A stretch of 64,000 nt of DNA from NCBI GenBank assembly GCA_943787205.1, contig CALSLN010000002.1, positions 97,803 to 161,802 on the forward strand, written 5' to 3'. Position 1 is the stretch's first letter. Each line of letters begins with the position of its first letter. The position numbers and the translations under genes were made by a program. The notes under the pieces are model-generated. The model saw only the letters and a program-made list of their open reading frames with translations, was not told the origin of the DNA and ran no database searches. This document shows, piece after piece, positions 1-8,804 of the stretch. Source of the stretch: an uncultured Rhodospirillaceae bacterium (GTDB lineage: Bacteria > Pseudomonadota > Alphaproteobacteria > Rhodospirillales > Rhodospirillaceae).

Positions 1-759
1 GGCCAGAAGGCCAATACAAACAGCATTGACCGTGAGGGTCGATTTCTAAATCAAGTCAGACTGTCTCGGGCTGGCCTGCAAGTCGGGGCTGGGGTTAACT
101 TTGGGCAATGGGGATCGGCGCGCGTCGGCGTTGAACGAACATATAACAATGTCAAAGGCCGCATCGGCTTCCCCTCAGACCTAAGCATCAATTTTGATGA
201 GACCGCCCTGCTTGCGTCATTTTCCATCGACACCCTCGACAGTGTGTTTTTCCCCCAGACGGGCATGACGCTTGAAGTCGAATATGAGAACAATCTGTCC
301 TGGCTCAATGGTGATAGCCGGGTCGATAGCCTTTTGGTTGGCAGTTACATTCCAAAAACCTGGGGGAAAAATACGCTCGGCCTTGCCTCCCGGTTCGGGA
401 CAACCTTCAACGGCGAACCAAACGAAACCGATGCCTTTCCGCTTGGTGGATTCCTCGCTCTGACCGCCTATACCCCAGGTCAGTTAACTGGCAATAATGG
501 TGGGTCCTTCGGCGCACTTTATTACCGGAGAATCTCGGGTGGACCGCGCTATTTAGCCCAGACGCCAATTTATCTAGGAGCCATCGTTGAAACCGGAAAC
601 CTCTGGAATGACCGCTCCGACATGAGCCTCAATGATTTGCGATGGAGTTCAGGGCTCTTTGTCGGCGCTGATACATTGCTCGGCCCAGTTTACCTCGGCG
701 CGGCTGTTGGCGATCGTGGCCAAACCTCAGCGTTTCTATTCGTTGGGCAATTGTTCTAA
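1..759 (+). CDS. Patatin-like phospholipase / BamA-type surface antigen protein, C-terminal barrel (5' truncated)
   Basis: The reading frame is open from base 1 and ends at the TAA at 757-759, so only about 252 C-terminal residues are visible. They look like an outer-membrane beta-barrel: alternating hydrophobic and polar residues, many Gly and aromatic residues, and a final strand ending in FLFVGQLF with a C-terminal Phe, as expected for Bam-dependent insertion. The segment with GGFLALTAYTPGQL and the later GNLWNDRSD is typical of the surface-antigen (Bac_surface_Ag) half of RssA/PlpD-type patatin phospholipases. The patatin domain itself would lie to the left of the window, so phospholipase activity is inferred from family knowledge and not seen. 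A BamA/TamA-like protein is the alternative. Confidence 0.72.
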   Translation, partial: GQKANTNSIDREGRFLNQVRLSRAGLQVGAGVNFGQWGSARVGVERTYNNVKGRIGFPSDLSINFDETALLASFSIDTLDSVFFPQTGMTLEVEYENNLSWLNGDSRVDSLLVGSYIPKTWGKNTLGLASRFGTTFNGEPNETDAFPLGGFLALTAYTPGQLTGNNGGSFGALYYRRISGGPRYLAQTPIYLGAIVETGNLWNDRSDMSLNDLRWSSGLFVGADTLLGPVYLGAAVGDRGQTSAFLFVGQLF

Positions 760-846
760 GCCAGCAGATATCCTTGCAGCGGCACGAGACCCAGCCTAAT
801 ACTTGGTGAGAAGCATTCTCACCTCATAGATCGGGACGTCATCGCC

Positions 847-1305
847 ATGCTCTGGAACCTCTCAAACGTACTCCATACCCTCGCCGCTGTTGTTTGGGTC
901 GGGGGCATGTTCTTTGCCTACATGGCGCTGCGCCCCTCCATGGCTGGCCTGAATCCAGAAGATGCCCTGCCCCTATGGCGGCGGACTCTGCAAATCTTCC
1001 TGCGCTGGGTTTTGGGCACCGTTGTCGTGCTCTGGGCGACCGGCATTTACATGATGTTTTTTGTGCTCTCGGGCTTTGGCGCCGCGGGTGCTCACGTCGA
1101 TACCATGTTCACCATTGCGCTTGTCATGACCGGGCTGTTTTTCTACCTCAACCACGGCCCCTTCCGCACGTTCAAGTACGCCGCCGACGCGCGGGACTTT
1201 GATACCGCGGGCAAGGCTCTCCAAAAGGTCCGCAAGATCGTCGCAACAAACTTGGTTCTCGGCATCCTGACGATTGTGATCGCCGCCTGGGGCGCGGCTG
1301 GATAG
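847..1305 (+). CDS. CopD-like integral membrane protein
   Basis: This 152-residue protein has about four hydrophobic segments (roughly residues 5-25, 50-75, 85-100 and 130-150). His10 in NVLHTLAAVVWVGGMFF matches the His-plus-VWVGG pattern of the CopD/YhjD-type inner-membrane family. A second His follows in YLNHGPFR. Family members are linked to copper resistance or haem-like cofactors, but a substrate cannot be read from the sequence. The ATG at 847 is preceded by GGGACG at a workable distance. It stands between a forward barrel gene and a convergent SDR gene with only 7 bp to the latter, so it is probably monocistronic. Confidence 0.7.
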   Translation: MLWNLSNVLHTLAAVVWVGGMFFAYMALRPSMAGLNPEDALPLWRRTLQIFLRWVLGTVVVLWATGIYMMFFVLSGFGAAGAHVDTMFTIALVMTGLFFYLNHGPFRTFKYAADARDFDTAGKALQKVRKIVATNLVLGILTIVIAAWGAAG

Positions 1306-1312
1306 GACAAGG

Positions 1313-2347
1313 TCAGGCCAAATAGTCTTGGGTCAGTTCTTCCGATACAGTCCACAGCCTGGCGGCCATTTCTGTATTCGTCATATTGCCCTCCGGCACC
1401 ACCGGATTGCAGTGCTCGAAGTAGCGGCCACTGATCCCCGCCATATCGGGATGGGTTGCCACATAGCTGCTGGTCGCGGCGCCGGCGCCGACGGATTTCA
1501 TGAACGCCCAGCCGACCAGCTTTGCAAAAAAGAGGACGTAGTCGGGCATGTGCCGGCCAAGGTTGGTCATGATGACCCCGGGATGGATGGCGTTCGACGT
1601 GGCGTTGGTGCCTTCAAGGCGCCGCGCCAATTCCAGTGAGAAGAGCCCGTTGGCGAGCTTGGAGTGGCCATAGGCCACAGTGGGGTCGTAATCCCAGCTC
1701 TGGCCCGACAGGTCGCCGAATTGGATGCCGTCCGCCGGTGCTGACTTGTAGCGCCCAGAGACCAACACGGCGACACGCCCTTGGGGCGCGGCCTTAACCT
1801 GCTCCAGCAGCCGGTTGGCGAGAATGAAGTGGCCCAAATGGTTGACGAGGAAATGCTTCTCGATCCCGTTGACCTGCTCCAGTTCCGGCAGAGCCATGAT
1901 CCCAGCGTTGAGGATCAGCATGTCGATAGGTGTGTTCATGGCTTGGACCGTCTCGGCACAGTCCACGATGGTGTCGAATTCAGTCAATTCACAAACCACG
2001 GGCGTGGTTTGTCCTACGACGCTGTCACACGCGGTCTTGGCCTTTTCCAGCGTGCGCGCGGCGCCGATAACATGGGCACCGCGAAGAGCCAGCACCCGCA
2101 TGGTTTCATAGCCAATGCCGGAATTGCATCCGGTCACCAAGGCGGTCTTGCCAGAAAGGTCCAAACCAGCCGTGACCTCTTCCGCCGTGGTCGCATCACC
2201 AAAGCCGTTTACCGGCACACCGCCCCGACCGGCCACGCCTTGGGAGGCCTGTTGCGCGAGCGCTCCATTACCAAGAAGCGTCAATCCAGACAGGGCAAGA
2301 GCAGAACTTCCTTGAGTGAATCGGCGGCGGTTCATGGAGAGTGACAT
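1313..2347 (-). CDS. Tat-signal short-chain dehydrogenase/reductase (SDR)
   Basis: The 344-residue protein begins with MNRRRFTQGSSALALSGL, a twin-arginine type leader ending near GALAQQ, so periplasmic export in folded form is likely. The rest is a classical Rossmann SDR: the cofactor-binding TGCNSGIGYE motif near residue 72, the NAG motif (LNAGIM), and the catalytic YGHSK (Tyr-x-x-x-Lys) near residue 226. The closest named relatives are the retinol dehydrogenase / WW-domain oxidoreductase-like SDRs. The ATG at 2347 or the one at 2335 could start it; the second sits directly before the RRR motif. The substrate is unknown. An exported SDR must bind its nucleotide before export, which agrees with a Tat signal. 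Confidence 0.8.
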   Translation of the reverse strand: MSLSMNRRRFTQGSSALALSGLTLLGNGALAQQASQGVAGRGGVPVNGFGDATTAEEVTAGLDLSGKTALVTGCNSGIGYETMRVLALRGAHVIGAARTLEKAKTACDSVVGQTTPVVCELTEFDTIVDCAETVQAMNTPIDMLILNAGIMALPELEQVNGIEKHFLVNHLGHFILANRLLEQVKAAPQGRVAVLVSGRYKSAPADGIQFGDLSGQSWDYDPTVAYGHSKLANGLFSLELARRLEGTNATSNAIHPGVIMTNLGRHMPDYVLFFAKLVGWAFMKSVGAGAATSSYVATHPDMAGISGRYFEHCNPVVPEGNMTNTEMAARLWTVSEELTQDYLA

Positions 2348-2622
2348 GGCTTTTCCATCCTCGATTAACAGGGACTCGATTGATCGCGGGCGTCCAGAAT
2401 CTCAGTTCTATATGAAACTGATTCCTATCATGAATTATCGCGGCTATTCGCGCGTAATAATGTTGTGCATGGGCTCGTTTGTATTTGCCCCTAAGTCATT
2501 GTTTATAAAGCAACTCTGAGTCGCTTCTGGGGTGGTGCATGGGCTCATTCCACGCAAAATCACGCGCGAGAACTCAAGCCTTTGATTTTTAACGACCTTT
2601 TTGCAGTTTTCCTGAGAGCGAC
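2348..2622. other. Intergenic region with a direct repeat and an imperfect inverted repeat
   Basis: These 275 bases between two reverse-strand genes hold no convincing gene. GTGCATGGGCTC occurs twice (near 2465 and 2535). TCTGAGTCGCT at 2515-2525 is mirrored by AGCGACTTAGA at 2617-2627 with one mismatch. AT-rich stretches around 2395-2510 probably carry the promoter of the SDR gene. Confidence 0.4.
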
Positions 2623-3660
2623 TTAGAACGGATCGGCGCTAACGCGTACCAATTGTTTGCCCTGATTTTTGCTGTCGTAGAGCCGGATCAGCCCCTCTGG
2701 CATACGCTCGATGCCATCCAGAATGTCTTCCTGGTAGGTCAGCTTTCCATCCTTGATCCACGGGACCATATCCCTCTCGGCCTCATCAAACCTGGGCGCA
2801 TAGTCGTAAATGAGGAAGCCCTGCATCAAAGCGTTGAGTCTTCCGATCTTATAGGCGTTCTGAATCGGTCGCGGACTGCCATCGCCAATGTACTGGCTGA
2901 TCTGCCCACATGAGACAACGCGCGCGTACTTGTTGATCCGCGCCAGGCCTTCATCGAGGATTTCGCCTCCCACATTATCAAAAAACACATCGATGCCATC
3001 CGGACAGGCTTTATCCATCTGTGCGCCGATGTCGCCGCTATTGTAATTGATTGCCGCGTCATACCCGAGTTTCTCGACAAGCAACTTACATTTCTCGTCA
3101 GACCCAGCGATACCAACAGTTTTGCATCCCAGAATTTTCGCGATTTGTCCTACGCTTGACCCGACGCCGCCCGCTGCGCCCGAAACCAAAACCATCTCGC
3201 CCGGTTTTGGTTTTCCAATATCGAGCAGTCCGAAGTAGGCTGTGAACCCCGTCATGCCAAGCACGCCAAGTGCAGTCGAAACAGACACAATCCGCTGGTT
3301 GACCTTGAACATCAGGTAGTACGGCGAGCTGTCTGCCACCGCGTATTGTTGCCATCCCATCTTGCCGTGAACGATATCGCCCACCGCATAATCTGGATTT
3401 TTAGTACGCACCACTTCGCCAACGCCACGACCGCGCATGACGTCGCCAATTTCTAACGGCTCTTCAATTCCCGCTCCGTCGAGCATGTAGAACCGCATGA
3501 CCGGAGCGAGCGATGAATAGATCACTCGAATAACAAACTCGCCATCATTCGGCTCAGGGATCGGCGCTTCGTGAAGCTTGAAGTCACTTTCTTTTACAGC
3601 CCGGTCAACAGGGCGTTCTGCCAAAAGCCATTGCAGATTTGTCTTTGGGATCTCAGTCAT
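2623..3660 (-). CDS. NADP-dependent medium-chain oxidoreductase (CurA/YfmJ, LTB4-dehydrogenase-like)
   Basis: This 345-residue zinc-free MDR-superfamily reductase has an N-terminal GroES-like half followed by a Rossmann half. The glycine-rich loop reads SGAAGGVGSSVGQIAKILG (about residue 160), followed by GIAGSDEKCK for NADPH 2'-phosphate contact. FFDNVGG and the C-terminal EGLIRLYDSKNQGKQLVRV are hallmarks of the prostaglandin reductase / curcumin reductase CurA group, which reduces alkenal or enone double bonds. No zinc ligands are seen. I chose the ATG at 3660; the frame also opens at an upstream TTG (3666). It precedes nothing on its own strand closely and follows the hydrolase-OsmC gene by 25 bp, so co-transcription with that gene is likely. 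Confidence 0.88.
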   Translation of the reverse strand: MTEIPKTNLQWLLAERPVDRAVKESDFKLHEAPIPEPNDGEFVIRVIYSSLAPVMRFYMLDGAGIEEPLEIGDVMRGRGVGEVVRTKNPDYAVGDIVHGKMGWQQYAVADSSPYYLMFKVNQRIVSVSTALGVLGMTGFTAYFGLLDIGKPKPGEMVLVSGAAGGVGSSVGQIAKILGCKTVGIAGSDEKCKLLVEKLGYDAAINYNSGDIGAQMDKACPDGIDVFFDNVGGEILDEGLARINKYARVVSCGQISQYIGDGSPRPIQNAYKIGRLNALMQGFLIYDYAPRFDEAERDMVPWIKDGKLTYQEDILDGIERMPEGLIRLYDSKNQGKQLVRVSADPF

Positions 3661-3685
3661 GATCAAACTTTCAGCCGGTCTGTCG

Positions 3686-4912
3686 TTAGTCGACCAATGA
3701 GGTCCGCACTTTCACTTCGTTCTCCAAAGTACGGTGCACAGGGCATTTGTCGGCAATCTCGAGTAGCTTGGTGCGCTGCTCATCAGTGAGATCACCGGTT
3801 ATCGTAATCTCCCGGGTCATCTCATCGATCTTGCCATCTTTCGTTTCACAGTCAGCACAATCATCCGCGTGAATCTTACTGTGCTTGAGGACAACTGAAA
3901 CCTTATCCAGCGGCAGCCTCTTACGATTAGCGTACATGCGAAGCGTCATCGACGTGCAAGCCCCTAGCCCAGCTAAGACATAGTCATAGGGCGCAGGACC
4001 TCTGTTATCTCCGCCAACACTCGGTGGTTCGTCCGCTACCAATTCATGTGCCCCGACACGAACGGATTGCGTGAACTGCCCTGTGCCAGCTTCTTCGACG
4101 ATAACTTCACCATCGGGCAAGGGCTTCGCTTTTGATGCCTTCTCTTCCACGTCACCAATGTATCGAGACACCCATGCTGCAATGCAGCCGGCCGCATAAA
4201 TAGAATCGCTTTTCTTGCTGAGCAAATGATCTGCACTGTCCAGAGACAAGAAACTCTTGGGGTGCTTTGCTGCCACAAAGATATCTGTCGCGTTGCTTAC
4301 CCCGACCGTTGCGTCGAGCGGTGCATGACAGACCAACAGTGCTTTCTTCATGCCCTTAACAGCATCGAGCACATTCTGGCCCGCGATGTCGTCTAAGAAC
4401 TGTTTCTTGATTTTAAAAGTTCGGCCAGCGAGTTGAACGTCCGCTTCTCCATCCTTCGCGATTTCATCCAGCTTAGCCCCAAAGTTATGAGCGACATGCT
4501 CTGCGTCGGCGGGCGCGCCGATCGTCACGATGGCTTTGGCTGATCCGACGTGCGGCGCAGCAGCTAACACTGCGGCGCCACCAAGCGAATGCCCGATAAG
4601 AATCGCTGGCGCTTCATGTTCGGCGTCCAGATAGGCGGCGGCTTGAAGGAGATCTTGTACGTTTGATGAAAAATTCGTGTTCGCGAATTCACCCTCTGAC
4701 GCACCGAGACCCGTGAAATCAAACCGCAGCACGGCAATTCCAGCGGCACTTAGTTCAGAAGCGATGCGAGATGCGGCAAAGATGTCTTTTGAGCAGGTAA
4801 AGAAATGGGCGAACAATGCGAAGGCTTTAGGCGCTCCATCAGGAAAATCGAGGCGTGCGGCCAAGGTCTCACCAGAATGACCGGGGAATTCTATTTTGCG
4901 GCTCTCTGCCAT
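3686..4912 (-). CDS. Bifunctional alpha/beta hydrolase - OsmC family fusion protein
   Basis: The 408-residue protein is a fusion. Residues 1-250 are an alpha/beta hydrolase: the nucleophile elbow is IGHSLGGAA (Ser near 108), and the C-terminal acid/His region has SADHLL. Residues 270-408 are an OsmC/Ohr-type domain with GLGACTSMTLRMYANRK (first Cys) and CPVHRTLE (second Cys); these two cysteines are the peroxidatic pair in OsmC proteins. Such fusions are a known bacterial architecture, thought to couple ester or thioester hydrolysis with reduction of organic peroxides. The gene lies upstream of the CurA-like reductase on the same strand, which suggests a small detoxification operon. The 118-bp gap to cysK holds divergent promoters. 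Confidence 0.88.
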   Translation of the reverse strand: MAESRKIEFPGHSGETLAARLDFPDGAPKAFALFAHFFTCSKDIFAASRIASELSAAGIAVLRFDFTGLGASEGEFANTNFSSNVQDLLQAAAYLDAEHEAPAILIGHSLGGAAVLAAAPHVGSAKAIVTIGAPADAEHVAHNFGAKLDEIAKDGEADVQLAGRTFKIKKQFLDDIAGQNVLDAVKGMKKALLVCHAPLDATVGVSNATDIFVAAKHPKSFLSLDSADHLLSKKSDSIYAAGCIAAWVSRYIGDVEEKASKAKPLPDGEVIVEEAGTGQFTQSVRVGAHELVADEPPSVGGDNRGPAPYDYVLAGLGACTSMTLRMYANRKRLPLDKVSVVLKHSKIHADDCADCETKDGKIDEMTREITITGDLTDEQRTKLLEIADKCPVHRTLENEVKVRTSLVD

Positions 4913-4968
4913 CGTAGAGTATCCTTCTCTTCTGTCGTCAATGTGAAACCGAACACGCCCCCAAACCC

Positions 4969-5010
4969 TTGGAGGACTTGCATCATAATCCTATGATGAC
5001 TCCTATCATC
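4969..5010 (+). promoter_or_regulatory. Probable cysK promoter with operator-like palindrome over the -10 box
   Basis: TTGGAG (4969-4974) and TATGAT (4992-4997) are 17 bp apart, a good sigma-70 type spacing. CATCATA (4981-4987) and TATGATG (4992-4998) form a perfect 7-bp inverted repeat with a 4-bp spacer that overlaps the -10 box, and TATCATC at 5004-5010 repeats part of the half-site. This is the layout of a repressor operator. The regulator is not identifiable from this window; an Rrf2-type sulfur regulator is one guess. Confidence 0.5.
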
Positions 5011-5030
5011 GCTTATCCCAGGACAGAACC

Positions 5031-6020
5031 ATGAAGACGCCCGTACACGGAGATTTTATTGATGCCGTTGGCAATACCCCGCTTATTCGCCTCAAATGGG
5101 CGTCTGAGATGTCCGGGGCGAACATCTACGGCAAAGCCGAGTTCATGAATCCTGGCGGGTCGGTCAAAGACCGGGCCGCCCTCTACATGATCCGTGATGC
5201 CGAAAAGCGCGGGTTGATCAAACCGGGTGGCATTCTTGTTGAAGCCACAGGCGGTAACACTGGCATAGGTGTTGCCTTGGTCGGCAACGCCCTGGGGTAC
5301 AAATCAATTATTGTGATGCCAGACACCCAAGCCCAGGAAAAGAAGGACACCGTCCGAGCCTGCGGCGCAGAACTTCGTGAAGTCCCTGCCGTACCTTTCA
5401 AAGACCCCAACAACTATGTTCATGTTGCACAACGCCTTGCTGAAGAGGTCGGTGGCTACTTCTGCAACCAGTTTGACAACACCGCAAATAGAGACGGACA
5501 TATTCAGACGACCGGTCCCGAAATCTGGGACGCACTGGATGGCAAGGTTGATGCCTTCACCACAGCCGTTGGAACGGGCGGCACACTAGCAGGCATTTCC
5601 ATCGCCCTAAAAGAGCGCTCAAAATCGGTGCTCACGGTGGCAGCCGACCCAGGTGGCTCCGTCATCCATGACTTCATCAAGACTGGTGAGCTCACGACTG
5701 AGGGTGACTCAATTACCGAAGGCATTGGTCAAGGCCGGGTGACGCTGAACCTTAAGGATGCGCCCATAGACGATGCAGAGCGCGTACTCGACCCAGAGGC
5801 ACTGGACGCCATCTACAATATGGTTCTTCATGATGGTCTTGTGATGGGTGGCTCAACCGGCATCAATGTCGCTTCGGCCATTCGGGTCGGTAAAAAGCTC
5901 GGAGCCGGTGCAAACGTAGTCACGATTTTGTGTGATCATGGCAGCCGCTATCAAAGTAAGATATTTAATCCAGACTTTCTGCGCTCAAAGGACTTACCCA
6001 TCCCGCCGTGGATGGACTAG
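5031..6020 (+). CDS. cysK: Cysteine synthase A (O-acetylserine sulfhydrylase)
   Basis: This 329-residue PLP fold-type II enzyme makes L-cysteine from O-acetylserine and sulfide. The PLP lysine is in MNPGGSVKDRAA (about residue 45), the substrate loop in EATGGNTGIG (about 73), and the phosphate-binding glycine loop in GTGGTLAG (about 186). The C-terminal part carries ILCDHGSRYQSK, as in CysK/CBS-like proteins. The ATG at 5031 has AGGA seven bases upstream. It leads a forward run with sseA (gap 26 bp), an AhpD-like gene, a cystathionine lyase and modBC, so sulfur-compound handling is a shared theme. The palindrome at the promoter suggests repression. Confidence 0.9.
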   Translation: MKTPVHGDFIDAVGNTPLIRLKWASEMSGANIYGKAEFMNPGGSVKDRAALYMIRDAEKRGLIKPGGILVEATGGNTGIGVALVGNALGYKSIIVMPDTQAQEKKDTVRACGAELREVPAVPFKDPNNYVHVAQRLAEEVGGYFCNQFDNTANRDGHIQTTGPEIWDALDGKVDAFTTAVGTGGTLAGISIALKERSKSVLTVAADPGGSVIHDFIKTGELTTEGDSITEGIGQGRVTLNLKDAPIDDAERVLDPEALDAIYNMVLHDGLVMGGSTGINVASAIRVGKKLGAGANVVTILCDHGSRYQSKIFNPDFLRSKDLPIPPWMD

Positions 6021-6046
6021 CGATTACACTGAAACGGAAGACCACT

Positions 6047-6916
6047 ATGGATTATGTGAACACCGATGCCCTCGTATCAACAGAGTGGCTTGCTGCTCAT
6101 CTTGAGGACGACACTGTAGTCATCGTTGATGCCTCTTTCTTTGTCCCCGGCGGTACCGCCCCCGCACAGGAACAATACAAGGCAGGGCATATACCAAATG
6201 CCGTGTTCTTCGACATTAACGACATCGCGGACCGGAACGCGACCCAGGACCACACCGTTCCATCTTCGACCGTATTCAGTGTAAAGGTTGGGGCTCTTGG
6301 CATCGACAACCAAACCCACGTGATTGCCTATGATGCCATGGGTGGCGGCTGTGCTGCAGCTCGCGTGTGGTGGATGTTCCGCGCCTACGGCCACACAAAC
6401 GTCTCCGTTCTCGATGGCGGCCTTACCAAGTGGAACGCAGAAAGCCGCGCCTTAGAAACATCAGTGCCGAGGCCAGAACCAAAGCCCTTTATCGCCAACC
6501 ACGAAGCATTGGATAAAGTGCGAAGCAAAAATGAAATAAGAGCCAATATTGAACAGAAGGCCTATCAAGTTGTTGATGCTCGGTCTGCCGGGCGCTTTAC
6601 AGGCACCGAGCCAGAGCCAAAATCCGGGCTCCGATCAGGACACATACCCGGGAGCCTTAACGTACCGTTCGGCAGCTTATTTAATCAGGAAACAAAAACC
6701 TTCAAAACTGCCGATGAGCTCAAAAGTTCTTTCGATGCGGCCGGAGCTAACCTCGCAGAACCAATGGCTACGACCTGTGGCTCAGGGGTAACGGCTTGTA
6801 CAGTTGCTCTCGGCGCCTACTTACTCGGCAAAGATGATGTCGCAATTTACGGCGGCTCATGGGTAGACTGGGGCAGCGACCCGGACACACCCGTTGCAAC
6901 CGGACAAGATCACTAA
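6047..6916 (+). CDS. sseA: 3-mercaptopyruvate sulfurtransferase (two-domain rhodanese)
   Basis: The 289-residue protein has two rhodanese domains. The catalytic loop in the second domain reads TTCGSGVTAC (Cys near 244), and CGSGVTA is the signature of mercaptopyruvate sulfurtransferases, distinct from thiosulfate-using rhodaneses. The first domain has the structural YDAMGGG loop without an active Cys. The frame opens at a GTG inside cysK (6008), but ATG 6047 has GGAAG at proper spacing and begins in MDYVNTDALVSTEWLAAHL, the normal N-terminus, so I use it. It lies just behind cysK and transfers sulfur from mercaptopyruvate, a cysteine transamination product. Confidence 0.9.
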   Translation: MDYVNTDALVSTEWLAAHLEDDTVVIVDASFFVPGGTAPAQEQYKAGHIPNAVFFDINDIADRNATQDHTVPSSTVFSVKVGALGIDNQTHVIAYDAMGGGCAAARVWWMFRAYGHTNVSVLDGGLTKWNAESRALETSVPRPEPKPFIANHEALDKVRSKNEIRANIEQKAYQVVDARSAGRFTGTEPEPKSGLRSGHIPGSLNVPFGSLFNQETKTFKTADELKSSFDAAGANLAEPMATTCGSGVTACTVALGAYLLGKDDVAIYGGSWVDWGSDPDTPVATGQDH

Positions 6917-6938
6917 TCAATACACAAAGGACCGCATC

Positions 6939-7517
6939 ATGCCTCGCATTGACCCTCTACCACTCGAATCCCTTCCCGAAGAGTTTCAAGAGCGCATGAA
7001 ACAAGGCCAAGAGAAAATGGGGTTCAGAGCGAATGACGGCCTTACATTCGCGCGCGTTCCAGGTCTGATGGAAGGACTGGGCGGTTTGACTTGGGCGATC
7101 TACGGTAAAGATGGTCTCGTCACCAACGAGCTTAAGCGGCTCGTATCAATCATCACAAGCACAGCGTCAGGCTGCACTTATTGCCAGTCACACACTGTGC
7201 ATGGCGCCGACATGGCGGGCATTGACGAAGAAAAAATCAAAGCGATCTGGGAATACGAAAGCAGTCCATTGTTCAGCGATGCAGAGCGTGCGGCCATGCG
7301 GGTTGCTCAAGGCGCCGGCCACGCCCCTGTCGAATGCACAGATGCAGATTTTGACGAACTCAAGAAGCACTTTGACGACAATCAGATTTGCGAGATTGTG
7401 AGCGTCATTGCTCTATTTGGCTTCCTCAACAAGTGGAACGCGACGCTCGCCACTGAAATAGAATCTAATCCCCTAGCCGCCTTGAATAAATTAGGGCCAG
7501 CCGCCAACGCCGCATAA
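6939..7517 (+). CDS. Carboxymuconolactone decarboxylase / AhpD-like peroxidase-related protein
   Basis: This 192-residue all-helical protein belongs to the CMD/AhpD superfamily. The key motif TASGCTYCQSHTVHGA (about residue 80) has the CxxC pair plus the downstream His that act as a thiol redox centre in AhpD-type proteins. The C-terminal part (GFLNKWNATLATEIES) resembles the 'peroxidase-related' subgroup. Start: the frame opens at 6894 inside sseA, but ATG 6939 follows AAAGG and gives a standard N-terminus. Its place between sulfurtransferase and cystathionine lyase genes suggests thiol or peroxide defence. The substrate is unknown. Confidence 0.82.
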   Translation: MPRIDPLPLESLPEEFQERMKQGQEKMGFRANDGLTFARVPGLMEGLGGLTWAIYGKDGLVTNELKRLVSIITSTASGCTYCQSHTVHGADMAGIDEEKIKAIWEYESSPLFSDAERAAMRVAQGAGHAPVECTDADFDELKKHFDDNQICEIVSVIALFGFLNKWNATLATEIESNPLAALNKLGPAANAA

Positions 7518-7594
7518 GAGAAACAGCCTTATCTGGCTTTCGTTTTTATCCCCAGCAGGCCACAATGCGCGCCACTACGTTGGGGGATAAATCG

Positions 7595-8800
7595 ATGGCG
7601 GCCGATAAAGGCAAAAAGCATCAGGACACGCGCCTGGTTCATGGCGGCTCTCATCCAGAGCTGTTTGATGGTGCCGTTAATCCGCCGATCTTTCGAGTGT
7701 CCACTGTCGTTTCCGCCAACGTTGACGAAATGCGCGAGCGGTCAAAGCATCCTCCCGGGAAGTTAGCCTATGGCCGCGCTGGAACGCCGACACACTGGGC
7801 TCTCCAAGAAGCCATTGCAGATCTTGAAGGCTACAAGCACTGTCTCGCCCTACCGAGCGGCTTATCCGGAATTCTCATTTCGATCCTAGGTCTATGCGGC
7901 AGCGGTGATCACATCCTTGTGGCTGATAACGTGTACGGCCCTATTCGGCTTGTCTGTTGTGATCGGCTTGCGGCCTGGGGCCTTGATGCCGAGCTTTTCG
8001 ATGCCTCTATCGGGGCCGGTGTTGCGGACCTTATTAAGCCAAATACAAAAATGATCATTGTCGAAAGCCCGGGGTCCTTAACCTTCGACATGACCGATAT
8101 ACCCGCCGTTTCGGCCGTTGCCCATGAGCATGGCATTCTGGTCGTTGCTGATAACACTTGGGCAACGCCCTTGCTCATCGATTCACCCGCGCTTGGTATC
8201 GACATCTCTGTGCATTCTGGAACCAAGTACATCGGTGGCCACTCCGACGTCGCTGTTGGGACCCTGAGTCTGGACGATGACGATTTGCATCAAAAACTAA
8301 AGTGGACTGCTCTCCTCTTCGGCTATGGGCTAAGTCCTGATGACGCCTACCTCGCCCTTCGTGGCCTAAGAACGCTGAGTGTGCGACTGCAACGCCACGA
8401 AGAGAACGCAAGAATCGTCGCTGAATGGCTGGAACGACGCCCAGAAATTGATCGCGTACTATGCCCCGGACTGCCATCCGATCCAGGACATGCAATCTGG
8501 AGCAGAGACTTCACTGGCATGAACGGTTTGTTCGGGTTCATATTCAAAAGCATGATCACGCAAGACGCTACGGATCGATTCGTCAACGCGCTAGAGGTCT
8601 TCCTGCGGGGATTCAGTTGGGGCGGATACGAAAGCTTAGTGATGGCGAACTCTGTTGATTCCATTAAGCGCCCTGTTTCAGGTTGGACTCCAGCAGGCCC
8701 GTCAATTCGGCTTCATGTCGGACTAGAAAACCCAGAAGATCTCATCGCTGACTTACAGCAGGCGTTGGCCGCGATGCCGGACGCAGTCGCGGCGGAATGA
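7595..8800 (+). CDS. metC: Cystathionine beta-lyase
   Basis: A 401-residue PLP enzyme of the Cys/Met metabolism (fold type I, gamma family). The PLP lysine is in SVHSGTKYIGGHSD (about residue 209). YGRAGTPTHWALQ near the N-terminus binds the PLP phosphate from the neighbouring subunit, and ADNTWATPLLI carries the Asp that contacts the pyridine nitrogen. The cystathionine beta-lyase subgroup fits best because of the SxGGYESL and RLHVGLENPEDL ends. It cleaves cystathionine to homocysteine, pyruvate and ammonia. The frame opens at 7565, but ATG 7595 follows GGGGG at good spacing. It stops 4 bp before modB, so the two are probably co-transcribed. Confidence 0.87.
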   Translation: MAADKGKKHQDTRLVHGGSHPELFDGAVNPPIFRVSTVVSANVDEMRERSKHPPGKLAYGRAGTPTHWALQEAIADLEGYKHCLALPSGLSGILISILGLCGSGDHILVADNVYGPIRLVCCDRLAAWGLDAELFDASIGAGVADLIKPNTKMIIVESPGSLTFDMTDIPAVSAVAHEHGILVVADNTWATPLLIDSPALGIDISVHSGTKYIGGHSDVAVGTLSLDDDDLHQKLKWTALLFGYGLSPDDAYLALRGLRTLSVRLQRHEENARIVAEWLERRPEIDRVLCPGLPSDPGHAIWSRDFTGMNGLFGFIFKSMITQDATDRFVNALEVFLRGFSWGGYESLVMANSVDSIKRPVSGWTPAGPSIRLHVGLENPEDLIADLQQALAAMPDAVAAE

Positions 8801-8804
8801 TTGA

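Noticed and set aside
1781..2344. A 187-codon forward frame opposite the SDR gene
   Set aside because: The opposite strand has complete SDR motifs; this frame has biased, low-information composition.
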